This document shows positions 8,408-15,658 of a stretch of DNA of 16,062 bases, piece by piece. Position numbers and translations under genes: made by a program. Location of the stretch: the NCBI GenBank assembly GCA_016869335.1, contig VGEJ01000024.1, positions 1 to 16,062 on the forward strand, written 5' to 3'. Each line of letters begins with the position of its first letter. Position 1 is the stretch's first letter. Under the pieces are notes generated by a model. It saw nothing but the letters and a program-made list of their open reading frames with translations, made no database searches and was not told where the DNA came from. This stretch comes from Alphaproteobacteria bacterium. GTDB taxonomy: Bacteria; Pseudomonadota; Alphaproteobacteria; VGEJ01.

Positions 8408-10218
8408 CCGACACCACCACCGCAACGCCGGGCACCGCGGTCCCGAACCGGCGGATCGACCCGGTGACCGCCAACGTGATCCAGGGCGCGCTCGAGAACA
8501 TCGCCATCGAGATGGGCTACAAACTGATGCGGATGTCCTACTCCTCGATCATCCGCGAGTCGGAGGATTTCGGCGCCGCGCTGGTCGATCTCGACAACCG
8601 TCAGATGGCCGAGGCGCGCCAGAGCACGCCGCTGCAATCGGGACCGATCCCGGGCTACGTCAAGGGCATCCGGCGCCAGCTTGGCGAACGCGGCGAGACG
8701 CTGCGGCCGGGCGATGTGATCATGCACAACGACCCCTATGCCGGCGCCAGCCACGGTCCCGACGTCGCCTTCATCGTGCCCGCGTTCCACGATGGGGCGC
8801 TCGTCGGCTTCGCGGCGACGACCGCACACCACCTCGACATCGGCGCCCACACACCGGGCTCCGGCGGCATCGTCGATGCCATCGACTGCTACGCCGAGGG
8901 CCTGCGGTTCCAGGCCATCAAGGTCTACGAGGAGGGCCGCCGCAACATCCAGGTGTGGCACATGCTGCGCACCAATCTGCGCCTGCCCGATCTCGTGCTC
9001 GGCGACATGGAGGCGCAGATCGCCGCCGCCCGGATCGGGGCGCAGCGCTATGTCGAGCTCATCACGCGCTACGGCGCGGCGACGGTGGCGGCCGCCGCCG
9101 AGGACCTCTACGACAGCTCCGAGCGGCGCATGCGCGCCGCCATCCTGGCACTTCCCGATGGCGACTACAGCGCGACCAAGCACATTGACGGCTTTCTCGA
9201 CGACCCCGATCCGGCCCGGCGCGACCTGCCCATCGTGGTGACGCTCAAGGTGCGGGGCGATGCGCTCACCGTCGATCTCACGGGCACCGCGCCGCAGGTT
9301 TCCGACCGCCCGATCAACATGCCGCTCGAGGGCACGGTCGACTGCGCGGTCTGGCTCGCGCTGCGCTCGGTCCTGCTCGACTCGGCGGTGCACGGCCACA
9401 TCCCGCAGAACCACGGCCTCACCCGCCCCATCACCATCGTCGCGCCGAAAGGCTGCCTCGCAAACCCGATCTTTCCGGCGCCGGTCATCGCCCGCTTCTG
9501 CCCCGGCATCGAGCTGTCGAACGCGGTGGTCGAGGCGCTGAGCCAGGTGGTGCCCCGCCAAGTCTGCGCCGGCTGCGCCAACGGCGGCGGCATCGTGTTC
9601 ACCGGCGAGCAGACCGCGGACTTCTGGGTCCACGTCGAGTTGCTCGAAGGAAGCTACGGCGGGCGCTTCGGGCGCGACGGCATGGACGCCGTCGATGTGC
9701 TCTACGCCAACACCCGCAACAACCCGATCGAGGACTACGAATCGCACGTGCCGTTGCGGGTCAATCGCTATGAGCTGCGCGAGCAGGCGGCGGCCGCCGG
9801 CCAGTGGCGGGGTGGCATTGGCACGGTGCGCGAGACCGAGTTCCTGGCTGAGGGCGCCGCCTCGGTCGAGACCGAGGGCCACAAGTACGCCCCGGTCGGG
9901 CTGTTCGGCGGCAAGGACGGCGCGCTCTCGGACCTGATGCACATTGCCCACGACGGTACGGTGAAGGAGCTGCCCTCGAAGCTGCCCTACTTCCGGGTGC
10001 ACAAGGGTGACAAGCTGATCGCCCATCGCGCCTGCGGCGGCGGCTACGGCGATCCGTTCGAACGCGATCCGGCCGCCGTCCTCGCTGACGTGCTCGATGG
10101 CTACCTAGCGCCCGAAACGGCGGAACGCGAATACGGGGTCGCCATCATCGGCGGTGCGCTCGACCGCGCCCGCACCGCGACGCTCCGTGGCGGCCGCCAC
10201 GGAGGAGGAAGAGCATGA
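8404..10218 (+). CDS. hyuB: Hydantoinase/oxoprolinase beta subunit HyuB
   Basis: Partner subunit of HyuA in ATP-dependent ring opening, 604 residues and complete. It shows the Hydantoinase_B hallmarks: DPVTANVIQGALENIAIEMG at 19-38, SIIRESEDFG at about 48-57, HNDPYAGASHGPD at 108-120 and HHLDIG at 142-147. Later come VPRQVCAGCANGGG and, near the end, HRACGGGYGDPFERDP. The His/Asp motifs are strongly conserved across the family and probably belong to the active centre. The frame is open upstream to 8239, but the ATG at 8404 overlaps the hyuA stop and is preceded by a GAGGGGGG tract, so it is clearly the start. The last codons run into a 22-bp palindrome and the strong ribosome binding site of the next gene. 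The order hyuA-hyuB-carbamoylase supports a hydantoin-type rather than oxoproline-type substrate. Confidence 0.94.
   Translation: MTDTTTATPGTAVPNRRIDPVTANVIQGALENIAIEMGYKLMRMSYSSIIRESEDFGAALVDLDNRQMAEARQSTPLQSGPIPGYVKGIRRQLGERGETLRPGDVIMHNDPYAGASHGPDVAFIVPAFHDGALVGFAATTAHHLDIGAHTPGSGGIVDAIDCYAEGLRFQAIKVYEEGRRNIQVWHMLRTNLRLPDLVLGDMEAQIAAARIGAQRYVELITRYGAATVAAAAEDLYDSSERRMRAAILALPDGDYSATKHIDGFLDDPDPARRDLPIVVTLKVRGDALTVDLTGTAPQVSDRPINMPLEGTVDCAVWLALRSVLLDSAVHGHIPQNHGLTRPITIVAPKGCLANPIFPAPVIARFCPGIELSNAVVEALSQVVPRQVCAGCANGGGIVFTGEQTADFWVHVELLEGSYGGRFGRDGMDAVDVLYANTRNNPIEDYESHVPLRVNRYELREQAAAAGQWRGGIGTVRETEFLAEGAASVETEGHKYAPVGLFGGKDGALSDLMHIAHDGTVKELPSKLPYFRVHKGDKLIAHRACGGGYGDPFERDPAAVLADVLDGYLAPETAEREYGVAIIGGALDRARTATLRGGRHGGGRA
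10183..10204 (+). promoter_or_regulatory. Perfect 22-bp palindrome overlapping the carbamoylase ribosome binding site
   Basis: The half-site CTCCGTGGCGG (10183-10193) is followed directly by its exact complement (10194-10204). As RNA it can fold into a 9-bp stem with a GGCC loop. Its last bases (GGAG, 10201-10204) are the first part of the GGAGGAGGAAGAG tract that serves the ATG at 10215. Folding would hide part of that tract while leaving AGGAAGAG free. It also lies inside the last codons of hyuB, so ribosomes finishing hyuB would melt it. Translational coupling is the likely meaning, by inference. Confidence 0.6.
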
Positions 10219-11150
10219 CACGGCTGATCACCGTGGGCGGCGCCCAGCTCGGGCCGATCGCTCGCGCCGAGAGCCGCCAGGCTGTGGTGCGCCGGCTCAT
10301 CGACCTGCTGATCCAGGCGCATGAGCGCCGTTGCGACCTCGTGGTCTTCCCCGAGATCGCGCTCACTACCTTCTTCCCGCGCTGGTGGATGGAGGATCAG
10401 GACGAGATCGACAGCTTCTTCGAGCGCGAGATGCCGGGATCTGCCACCCGGCCGCTGTTCGAGGAGGCGATCCGGCGCGGCATCGGCTTCTGCCTCGGCT
10501 TCGCCGAGCTTGCGCGGGAGGACGAGGCGACTCGGCGCTACAACAGCGCGATCCTGGTCGACAAGGCGGGCAAGGTGGTCGGCAAATACCGCAAGGTGCA
10601 CCTCCCCGGCCACGCCGACCACCGCCCCGAGATGCCGTTCCAGCACCTCGAGAAGCGCTACTTCGACGTCGGCAACCTCGGCTTCAACACGTGGCGCACG
10701 ATGGGCGGTGTGATGGGCATGTGCATCTGCAACGACCGCCGCTGGCCGGAGACCTACCGGGTCATGGGCCTCAAGGGGGTCGAGGTGGTCATGCTCGGCT
10801 ACAACACGCCGACGCACGTGCCGTGGATGCCGATCTACGATCACCTCAACGATTTCCACAACCACCTGTGCATGCAGGCCGGCGCCTATCAGAACGCGAC
10901 CTACGTCGTCGGCGTCGCCAAGGCGGGCAACGAGGAGGGCTGCATGCTGCTCGGCGGCTCGACGATCGTGGCGCCCTCGGGCGAGATCATCGCGATGACG
11001 ACGACGCTCGGCGACGAGCTCATCACCGCCCGCCTCGACCTCGACCTCTGCGCCTTCAGCAAGAACGCGATCTTCAACTTCGCCCAGCACCGCCGGATCG
11101 AGCACTACGGCCTGATCGCCACCCAGACCGCCGCCATCGCGCCCGACTAG
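10215..11150 (+). CDS. hyuC: N-carbamoyl-D-amino acid amidohydrolase (D-carbamoylase, nitrilase superfamily)
   Basis: Hydrolyses an N-carbamoyl amino acid to the free amino acid, CO2 and ammonia, the final step of hydantoin breakdown; cytoplasmic. It is 311 residues (Agrobacterium D-carbamoylases are about 304). The nitrilase-type triad is present at exactly the positions known for that enzyme: Glu47 (VFPEIALTTFFPRW), Lys127 (KYRKVHLPGH) and Cys172 (CICNDRRWPE). Also kept are His129, His144 (FQHLEKRYF), Arg175/Arg176 and the NTPTH and MQAGAYQN segments. From memory the match to Agrobacterium D-carbamoylase runs over the whole length, so this is more specific than a generic carbon-nitrogen hydrolase. 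The ATG at 10215 overlaps the hyuB stop (ATGA) and follows GGAGGAGGAAGAG. The stop shares CTAG with the convergent methyltransferase. The symbol hyuC is also used for unrelated L-carbamoylases. D-stereospecificity is inferred from family only. Confidence 0.9.
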   Translation: MTRLITVGGAQLGPIARAESRQAVVRRLIDLLIQAHERRCDLVVFPEIALTTFFPRWWMEDQDEIDSFFEREMPGSATRPLFEEAIRRGIGFCLGFAELAREDEATRRYNSAILVDKAGKVVGKYRKVHLPGHADHRPEMPFQHLEKRYFDVGNLGFNTWRTMGGVMGMCICNDRRWPETYRVMGLKGVEVVMLGYNTPTHVPWMPIYDHLNDFHNHLCMQAGAYQNATYVVGVAKAGNEEGCMLLGGSTIVAPSGEIIAMTTTLGDELITARLDLDLCAFSKNAIFNFAQHRRIEHYGLIATQTAAIAPD

Positions 11151-11887
11151 GTCGGGGCCTTGCGTGCCGCGATCAGGAGGAACATCGGGCGGCGGCGCTC
11201 GTCCGAGAGCTCGGGCCGCGCCGCCAGCATCTCGGGCGGGGGCTCGGGTTCCGCGAGCCTGGTGATGCGAAAGCCGGAGTCGATCAGCGTGTTGACGTAG
11301 GTCGCCACCGTCCGGTGGTACTTGATCACGTTGTCCGCCAACCAGCTCGTGCGCCTGATCCCCTCGCTCAGGTAGTCATCGACCGGCCAGTGCAGGCGCT
11401 CGCCGGCCGGGCCGTAGTGCCAGTCCTGCGCGGCGCGGGCCGTGAACAGGGGATGCTCGACGGACAGCACGAAGGCGCCGCGCGGGGCGAGGCAGCGGTG
11501 CACCTTGGCGCACACGAGATCGAAGCGCTCGACATAGTGGAGCGCGAGGGAGCTGATCACGACATCGAACGCATCGCTGCCGAGGTCGGCGTCCTCGATC
11601 GCCGCGCGGCGATAGACGATGGCCGGGTCGTCGGTCGCCGCCTGGGCCCGCGCGAGCATCCGCTCCGAGAGGTCGATACCGAGGACGGAGAGCGCCCCGT
11701 GTTCTCGGGCGTAGCGGCAATGCCAACCGAAGCCGCAGCCGAGATCGAGCACGCGCTTGTCGCCAAGGTCGGGCAGGAGCGCCCGGAACGCGTGCCACTC
11801 CCCCGCCGCCTCGAGCCCGCCCGTCGAGCGCGGCATGGCGCTGTAGCCGGCGAAGAACCCGAGCTCGTCGTACTTGTTCTGCTTCAT
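11147..11887 (-). CDS. Class I SAM-dependent methyltransferase
   Basis: A Rossmann-fold methyltransferase using S-adenosylmethionine; the acceptor is unknown. It is 246 residues from the preferred start MKQNKYDELGFF. The SAM-binding motif I VLDLGCGFG falls at about 46-54. GIDLSERML (acidic end of strand 2), DVVISSLALHYVERF (motif near the active site) and GAFVLSVEHPLF follow in the usual order. An in-frame ATG at 11899 would add MAAC; I chose 11887 because this family typically opens MKQNKYD. Neither start has a clear ribosome binding site. The gene follows the lipoprotein gene by 37 bases on the same strand. Its TAG (11147-11149) overlaps the stop of the convergent carbamoylase. It could modify a small molecule or a quinone-like compound; nothing in the sequence decides. 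Confidence 0.87.
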   Translation of the reverse strand: MKQNKYDELGFFAGYSAMPRSTGGLEAAGEWHAFRALLPDLGDKRVLDLGCGFGWHCRYAREHGALSVLGIDLSERMLARAQAATDDPAIVYRRAAIEDADLGSDAFDVVISSLALHYVERFDLVCAKVHRCLAPRGAFVLSVEHPLFTARAAQDWHYGPAGERLHWPVDDYLSEGIRRTSWLADNVIKYHRTVATYVNTLIDSGFRITRLAEPEPPPEMLAARPELSDERRRPMFLLIAARKAPT

Positions 11888-11924
11888 GCAAGCGGCCATC
11901 CGTGGCGCCGGCCGCGCCAGGCCT

Positions 11925-12521
11925 TCAGTGCAGGTAGCTCCCGAAGTAGCGCGGGATCTGCTCGTCGAGCTGTGCGTCGAGCTGGTCCATCATGCCGCGC
12001 ACCATGCCGTGGAAGATACGATCGCGCTCGTTGACCGTGAGGCCCTCGGGCACCGTCTTGCTCATCGTCACCTCGACCTCGACGTACGCCATGCGCCCGC
12101 CGATCTCGGCCACCGCCTCGAGGAGCACGGCGAGGCGTCCGCGGTAGCGCCGCTCCTGATCGACCGTGACCGCGCCTTCGAGCCCCTCCTTGACCGGCAA
12201 CGGCTCCTCTACGACCGAGGCATCGGTGATGTCGAAGCGCAGGAACTCGGCCCCGCCGGTGGCGCGCAGGCGCTCCCGCGCCCAGCGCTCGGCGGCGCCG
12301 GCCAGGCTCACCGGAAAGCGGTGCTCGACATTGGGCTCGCGCAGCGGCGGCACATAGCTCACCTCGACCGCGACGTCACTGACCGCGAGATCGAAGGCAC
12401 CGCGGTCGGCATAGCTTGGTTCGGCGAAGCGCGGCGGCGCCGGCGCGGTCTCGCACGCCGCCACGAGCCCGAGCCCGGACAGGAGACAGGCGGCCGCCAG
12501 CCGCCGCAGCGCGTTCAGCAT
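11925..12521 (-). CDS. Putative lipoprotein of unknown function
   Basis: A 198-residue protein with a bacterial lipoprotein signal: basic start (MLNALRR), hydrophobic core, and the lipobox VAAC ending at Cys23. Lipidation at Cys23 and anchoring in the periplasm or outer membrane are therefore likely. The mature part has alternating hydrophobic strands (FDLAVSDVAVEVSYVPP, RLAVLLEAVAEIGGRMAYVEVEVTMSKTV) and a C-terminal helix rich in Met, Asp and Gln (MMDQLDAQLDEQI). I do not recognise a catalytic motif. The ATG at 12521 has AGGTGGAG just upstream. The gene sits 69 bases after argF and 37 before the methyltransferase gene, so it may be co-transcribed with argD-argF. Codon use and GC content look like the neighbours, so I treat it as a real gene. 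Confidence 0.82.
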   Translation of the reverse strand: MLNALRRLAAACLLSGLGLVAACETAPAPPRFAEPSYADRGAFDLAVSDVAVEVSYVPPLREPNVEHRFPVSLAGAAERWARERLRATGGAEFLRFDITDASVVEEPLPVKEGLEGAVTVDQERRYRGRLAVLLEAVAEIGGRMAYVEVEVTMSKTVPEGLTVNERDRIFHGMVRGMMDQLDAQLDEQIPRYFGSYLH

Positions 12522-12590
12522 CGCTCCACCTCGCTGCGTCTTCGCGTGATCATCGGGGCTCGCCGCCGCGCGCGCAAGCGCGTCGCGACA

Positions 12591-13520
12591 TCAGCCGAGA
12601 CACCAGACCAGAATGCCCTTCTGGGCGTGCAAGCGGTTCTCGGCCTCGTCCCACACCACCGCGCGCGGTCCATCGATCACGGCCGCCGAGACCTCCTCGC
12701 CGCGGTGCGCCGGCAGGCAGTGCATGAACAGCGCGTCGGGTTTGGCCAGCGCCATCAGGCGCTCATCCACCCGATAGGGTGCTAGCAATTCATGGCGCGC
12801 GCCGACCTCGCCCTCCTGCCCCATCGACACCCAGGCATCGGTCACCACGCAGTCGGCGCCGCGCACCGCCGCGGCGGGGTCCGCGGTCAGCGCGATGTCG
12901 GCGCCCTGACCCCGCGCCCAGACCAGGCACTCGGCCGCCGGCGGCAGTGCCGGGGGGCACGCCATGCGCAAGGAGAAGCCGAACCGCGCCGCAGCGTGAA
13001 TCCAAGTGTTGGCCATGTTGTTGCCATCGCCCGACCAGGCGACGACGCGGCCCGCGATCGGCCCGCGCGCTTCCTCGAAGGTCATGATGTCGGCCATGAG
13101 CTGGCAGGGATGGGTGCGGCCGGTGAGGCCGTTGATGACCGGAATCGAGGCGTGCCGCGCCAGCTCGGTCAGCGTGCTCGCGCGCACCGTCCGCAGCACG
13201 ATGCCATCGACGTAGCGCGAGAGCACCCGCGCGGTGTCGGCGATGCTCTCGCCCCGGAAGAGCTGCAGCTCCTCCGGGCGCACCACGATGCTCGCGCCGC
13301 CAAGTTCGTGCATGGCCACGGCGAAGGAGAGGCGCGTGCGCGTCGAGGGCCGCTCGAACAGCATCGCGACGACCTTGCCGGCGAGCCGGCGGCTGTGAGG
13401 GGCGCCCGTGCGTTCGCCCGCGCTGCGCTCGCGTTTGAACGCCACCGCGCGGTCGAGAATGCTGCGAAGCGTCGCTCCCTCGATCTGGTCGAGATCGAGG
13501 AAGTGGCGCGGCCCGCTCAC
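12591..13520 (-). CDS. argF: Ornithine carbamoyltransferase ArgF
   Basis: Transfers a carbamoyl group from carbamoyl phosphate to ornithine, giving citrulline in arginine biosynthesis. It is 309 residues, standard length. Family signatures are complete: STRTR (59-63, carbamoyl phosphate binding), HPCQ (137-140), DAWVSMGQE with SMG at 232-234 (ornithine loop), and HCLP (267-270). The DAWVSMGQE and HCLP context fits ornithine rather than aspartate transcarbamylase. The frame is open to 13547, but the GTG at 13520 forms a GTGA overlap with the argD stop and begins at the normal family N-terminus ([11 protein letters not shown]), so I use it. Translation is probably coupled to argD. In many alphaproteobacteria the next gene is hslO (Hsp33); here a lipoprotein gene takes that place. 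Confidence 0.95.
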   Translation of the reverse strand: MSGPRHFLDLDQIEGATLRSILDRAVAFKRERSAGERTGAPHSRRLAGKVVAMLFERPSTRTRLSFAVAMHELGGASIVVRPEELQLFRGESIADTARVLSRYVDGIVLRTVRASTLTELARHASIPVINGLTGRTHPCQLMADIMTFEEARGPIAGRVVAWSGDGNNMANTWIHAAARFGFSLRMACPPALPPAAECLVWARGQGADIALTADPAAAVRGADCVVTDAWVSMGQEGEVGARHELLAPYRVDERLMALAKPDALFMHCLPAHRGEEVSAAVIDGPRAVVWDEAENRLHAQKGILVWCLG

Positions 13521-14698
13521 CCGGCCCGCGCGCCGAGTTCGGCGCACGCCTTCATGAAGATCTCCATCGCCTCATCGATGTGTGGACGCTCGACGATCAG
13601 CGGTGGGTAGACCCGGACCACGTTGTCGCCGGCCGACACGGTGATCAGGCCGTGGGCGCGCAGCGCATCGATCATCTCGGCGTTGGGGCAGCGCGTCTTG
13701 ACCCCCATCATCAGCCCGCGGCCGCGCACCTCTTCGATGACTCGGCTGTTCGAGCGCGAAAGCGCCTCCAGCCGCTCGCGCAGGTACGCGCCCATCGCCC
13801 GCACGTGCGGCAGGAAGCCGGGCTCGAGCACGACATCGAGCGCTGCATTGGCCACGGCGCAGGCAAGCGGGTTGCCGCCGAAGGTCGAGCCGTGCGCGCC
13901 GGCGACCATGCCGACCGCGGCCTTCTCCGTCGCCAGGCACGCGCCCATCGGGAAGCCGCCGGCAATCTGCTTGGCGGTCGCCATCACGTCGGGCGCGGCG
14001 CCCTCGCCCTCGTACGCGAACAGCGTTCCGGTGCGGCCGAACCCGGTCTGCACCTCATCGAAGAACAGGAGGAGGCCGTTCTGGTCGGCAAGCTCACGCA
14101 GGCCGCGGAGGAACCCGGCCGGCGCCGGCCTCACGCCGCTCTCGCCGATGATCGGCTCGACCAGAATCGCCGCCGTCTCGCGCCCGATCGCCGCGCGCAC
14201 CGCATCGAGGTCGCCGAACGGCACCTGGTCGAAGCCCTCGACGAGGGGAGCGAACCCGGCGATGTGCTTGGGCTGGCGACCGGCCGAGATAGTGGCGAGC
14301 GTGCGGCCGTGGAAGGCGCTCGCGAAGGTGATGACGCGATAGCGCTCGGGGTGGCCGGTATCGTCGTGGTACTTGCGCACCATCTTGAGACCGCACTCGA
14401 CCGCCTCGGCGCCCGAGTTGGCGAAGAACACGGTGTCCGCGAAGCTTGCCGCGACCAGCCGCTCGGCCAACCGCTCCTGCTCCGGGATGCGGTAGAGGTT
14501 CGAGACATGCCAGAGCCGCCCCGCCTGCTCCTGGAGCGCGTGGACGAGGTGCGGATGGCAGTGGCCGAGTCCCGTTACGGCGATGCCGCAACCGAAGTCG
14601 AGGTAGCGTCGCCCGTCGGCGGTGAAAAGGTAGACGCTCTCGCCCTTCGCGAAGGCGAGGTCGATGCGGGCGTACGTCGGCATGGTGGCGGTAATCAC
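13517..14698 (-). CDS. argD: Acetylornithine/succinyldiaminopimelate aminotransferase ArgD
   Basis: PLP-dependent class III aminotransferase that converts N-acetylglutamate semialdehyde to N-acetylornithine in arginine biosynthesis, and often acts in lysine biosynthesis too. It is 393 residues, normal. Visible signatures: [18 protein letters not shown] near the N-terminus, [15 protein letters not shown] (phosphate pocket), [26 protein letters not shown] (Asp binding the PLP ring nitrogen), and [14 protein letters not shown] with the Schiff-base lysine at 243. The start is GTG at 14698, with GGGGAGG five bases upstream; an ATG five codons later (14683) would lie about 20 bases from that site and is less likely. 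A TTGACA/CATACT promoter precedes it. Its TGA overlaps the argF start. Confidence 0.95.
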   Translation of the reverse strand: MITATMPTYARIDLAFAKGESVYLFTADGRRYLDFGCGIAVTGLGHCHPHLVHALQEQAGRLWHVSNLYRIPEQERLAERLVAASFADTVFFANSGAEAVECGLKMVRKYHDDTGHPERYRVITFASAFHGRTLATISAGRQPKHIAGFAPLVEGFDQVPFGDLDAVRAAIGRETAAILVEPIIGESGVRPAPAGFLRGLRELADQNGLLLFFDEVQTGFGRTGTLFAYEGEGAAPDVMATAKQIAGGFPMGACLATEKAAVGMVAGAHGSTFGGNPLACAVANAALDVVLEPGFLPHVRAMGAYLRERLEALSRSNSRVIEEVRGRGLMMGVKTRCPNAEMIDALRAHGLITVSAGDNVVRVYPPLIVERPHIDEAMEIFMKACAELGARAG

Positions 14699-14744
14699 AC
14701 GCGCCTCCCCTCAGGAATCGCTGACCGGCGGCGAAAAAACGGCG

Positions 14745-14773
14745 AGTATGGGAATCGTCCCGGCTCCTGTCAA
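14745..14773 (-). promoter_or_regulatory. Sigma-70 type promoter for argD-argF
   Basis: On the minus strand a perfect -35 TTGACA (14773-14768) is followed after exactly 17 bases by CATACT (14750-14745), which matches the -10 consensus at 4 of 6 positions. Transcription should start near 14738, giving a leader of about 40 bases before the GTG at 14698. This separates argD-argF from the upstream ABC permease gene, which ends 35 bases before the -35 box. I see no clear arginine-repressor operator around it. Confidence 0.7.
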
Positions 14774-14807
14774 ACGCAGGGCACCATTGCCTGGGGCCAC
14801 CAGCCTC

Positions 14808-15656
14808 TCAGGCCTTGAGCCGGTAGCCGCGCGCGAAGATCACGTGGCAGGCGATCCACAAAGCCACGTTGAGCCCGGCCACCACCAACACGCCGGCGAG
14901 AAGCGAGCCGTCGGCGTGCCCGATGAAGCCGTACCGCAGCCCATCGATCAGATAGAAGAACGGATTGGCGTGACTCAACAGGTAGAACACACCGGGCAGC
15001 CGCTCGACCGAGTAGAAGGTCCCGGACAGGAAGGCCAACGGCGTGATGACGAAGTTGGTGATGCCGGCGATGAAGTCGAACTTGATGGCCAGCACGGCGA
15101 CGATGATCCCGAACAGTGCCAGCATCAGTGAGGCGCCGACCGAGAAGTAGAGTATCGCCAGCGCATCGTGCACCGGCAGCGGCGCGACGAACGCGAGCAC
15201 CGCGGCCAGGCTGAGCGCCACGGTGACGCCGACCACCATGCCCCGCGCCACGCCGCCGAAGGCGAAGCCGAGCGTGAGCTCGCCCGGGCTCAGCGGCGGC
15301 ATCAGCACATCGACGATGTTGCCCTGCACCTTGGCGATCATGATCGAGGACGTGGTGTTGGCGAACGCGTTCTGGATGATCGCCATCATGATCAGGCCGG
15401 GCGCCAGGAAGACGAGGAAGTGAACCCCGCCGATGCCCCGGCCGGTGCCGCCGAACGCGAGCCCGAACACCACCAGGAAGAGGATGAAGGTGACGATCGG
15501 CGCCAGGATCGTCTGGGTGTGGACCTTCATGAAGCGCTCGACCTCCTTGGCGCAGAGGGTGCGGAGGCCGATCCAGTTGATGGCGCCGATCGCGCGTGGC
15601 GGTGTCGGCGCCGGGCGCAGGGCCGGGCGGATGATGGCCTGATCGTCATGCGGCAT
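14808..15656 (-). CDS. ABC-2 type transporter permease (YadH/NodJ-like)
   Basis: Integral membrane subunit of an ABC exporter, 282 residues from the chosen ATG. After a proline-rich cytoplasmic start come the family-typical LCAKEVERFMKVHTQTILAPIVT and about six membrane segments (first near 49-69, second near 82-102, last near the C-terminus). The motifs FLAPGLIMMAIIQNAFANTTSSI, GGVARGM, PLAFLSGTFYSVERLP and NPFFYLIDGLRYGFIG are typical of the group that includes E. coli YadH. The frame is open upstream to 15818, but that part overlaps the mscS-like gene and looks out of frame in composition. The ATG at 15656, two bases after that gene's stop with AGGAG 11 bases upstream, is the likely start. 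The required ATPase subunit is not in the window. The substrate is unknown. Confidence 0.9.
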   Translation of the reverse strand: MPHDDQAIIRPALRPAPTPPRAIGAINWIGLRTLCAKEVERFMKVHTQTILAPIVTFILFLVVFGLAFGGTGRGIGGVHFLVFLAPGLIMMAIIQNAFANTTSSIMIAKVQGNIVDVLMPPLSPGELTLGFAFGGVARGMVVGVTVALSLAAVLAFVAPLPVHDALAILYFSVGASLMLALFGIIVAVLAIKFDFIAGITNFVITPLAFLSGTFYSVERLPGVFYLLSHANPFFYLIDGLRYGFIGHADGSLLAGVLVVAGLNVALWIACHVIFARGYRLKA

Positions 15657-15658
15657 GG

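Noticed and set aside
7975..10026. A 683-codon open frame on the minus strand opposite hyuA/hyuB
   Set aside because: It mirrors the codon phase of genuine hyuA and hyuB, is rich in Arg, His and Asp with no recognisable domain, and switches its mirrored gene midway. It is an effect of high GC content.
12569..12583. Small hairpin (5-bp GC stem, 4-base loop) between argF and the lipoprotein gene as a terminator
   Set aside because: The stem is short, lies in a simple GC-alternating tract and is not followed by a T-run, so a terminator is not supported.
10215..13520. A functional link between the carbamoylase and ornithine carbamoyltransferase through carbamoyl chemistry
   Set aside because: The two belong to convergent, separately promoted units. 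ArgD-argF is a common housekeeping pair, and carbamoylase releases CO2 and ammonia rather than carbamoyl phosphate. The shared word is coincidence.
14729..14760. T6 run on the minus strand upstream of argD as an intrinsic terminator for the ABC permease gene
   Set aside because: Only a 4-bp stem (GGGA/TCCC) precedes it, separated by about 8 bases, and the run falls just after the argD -10 element. It is better read as part of the argD leader.
13580..14818. A 412-codon plus-strand open frame opposite argD
   Set aside because: ArgD is unambiguous on the other strand. The plus-strand translation is a compositional shadow with no start signal.
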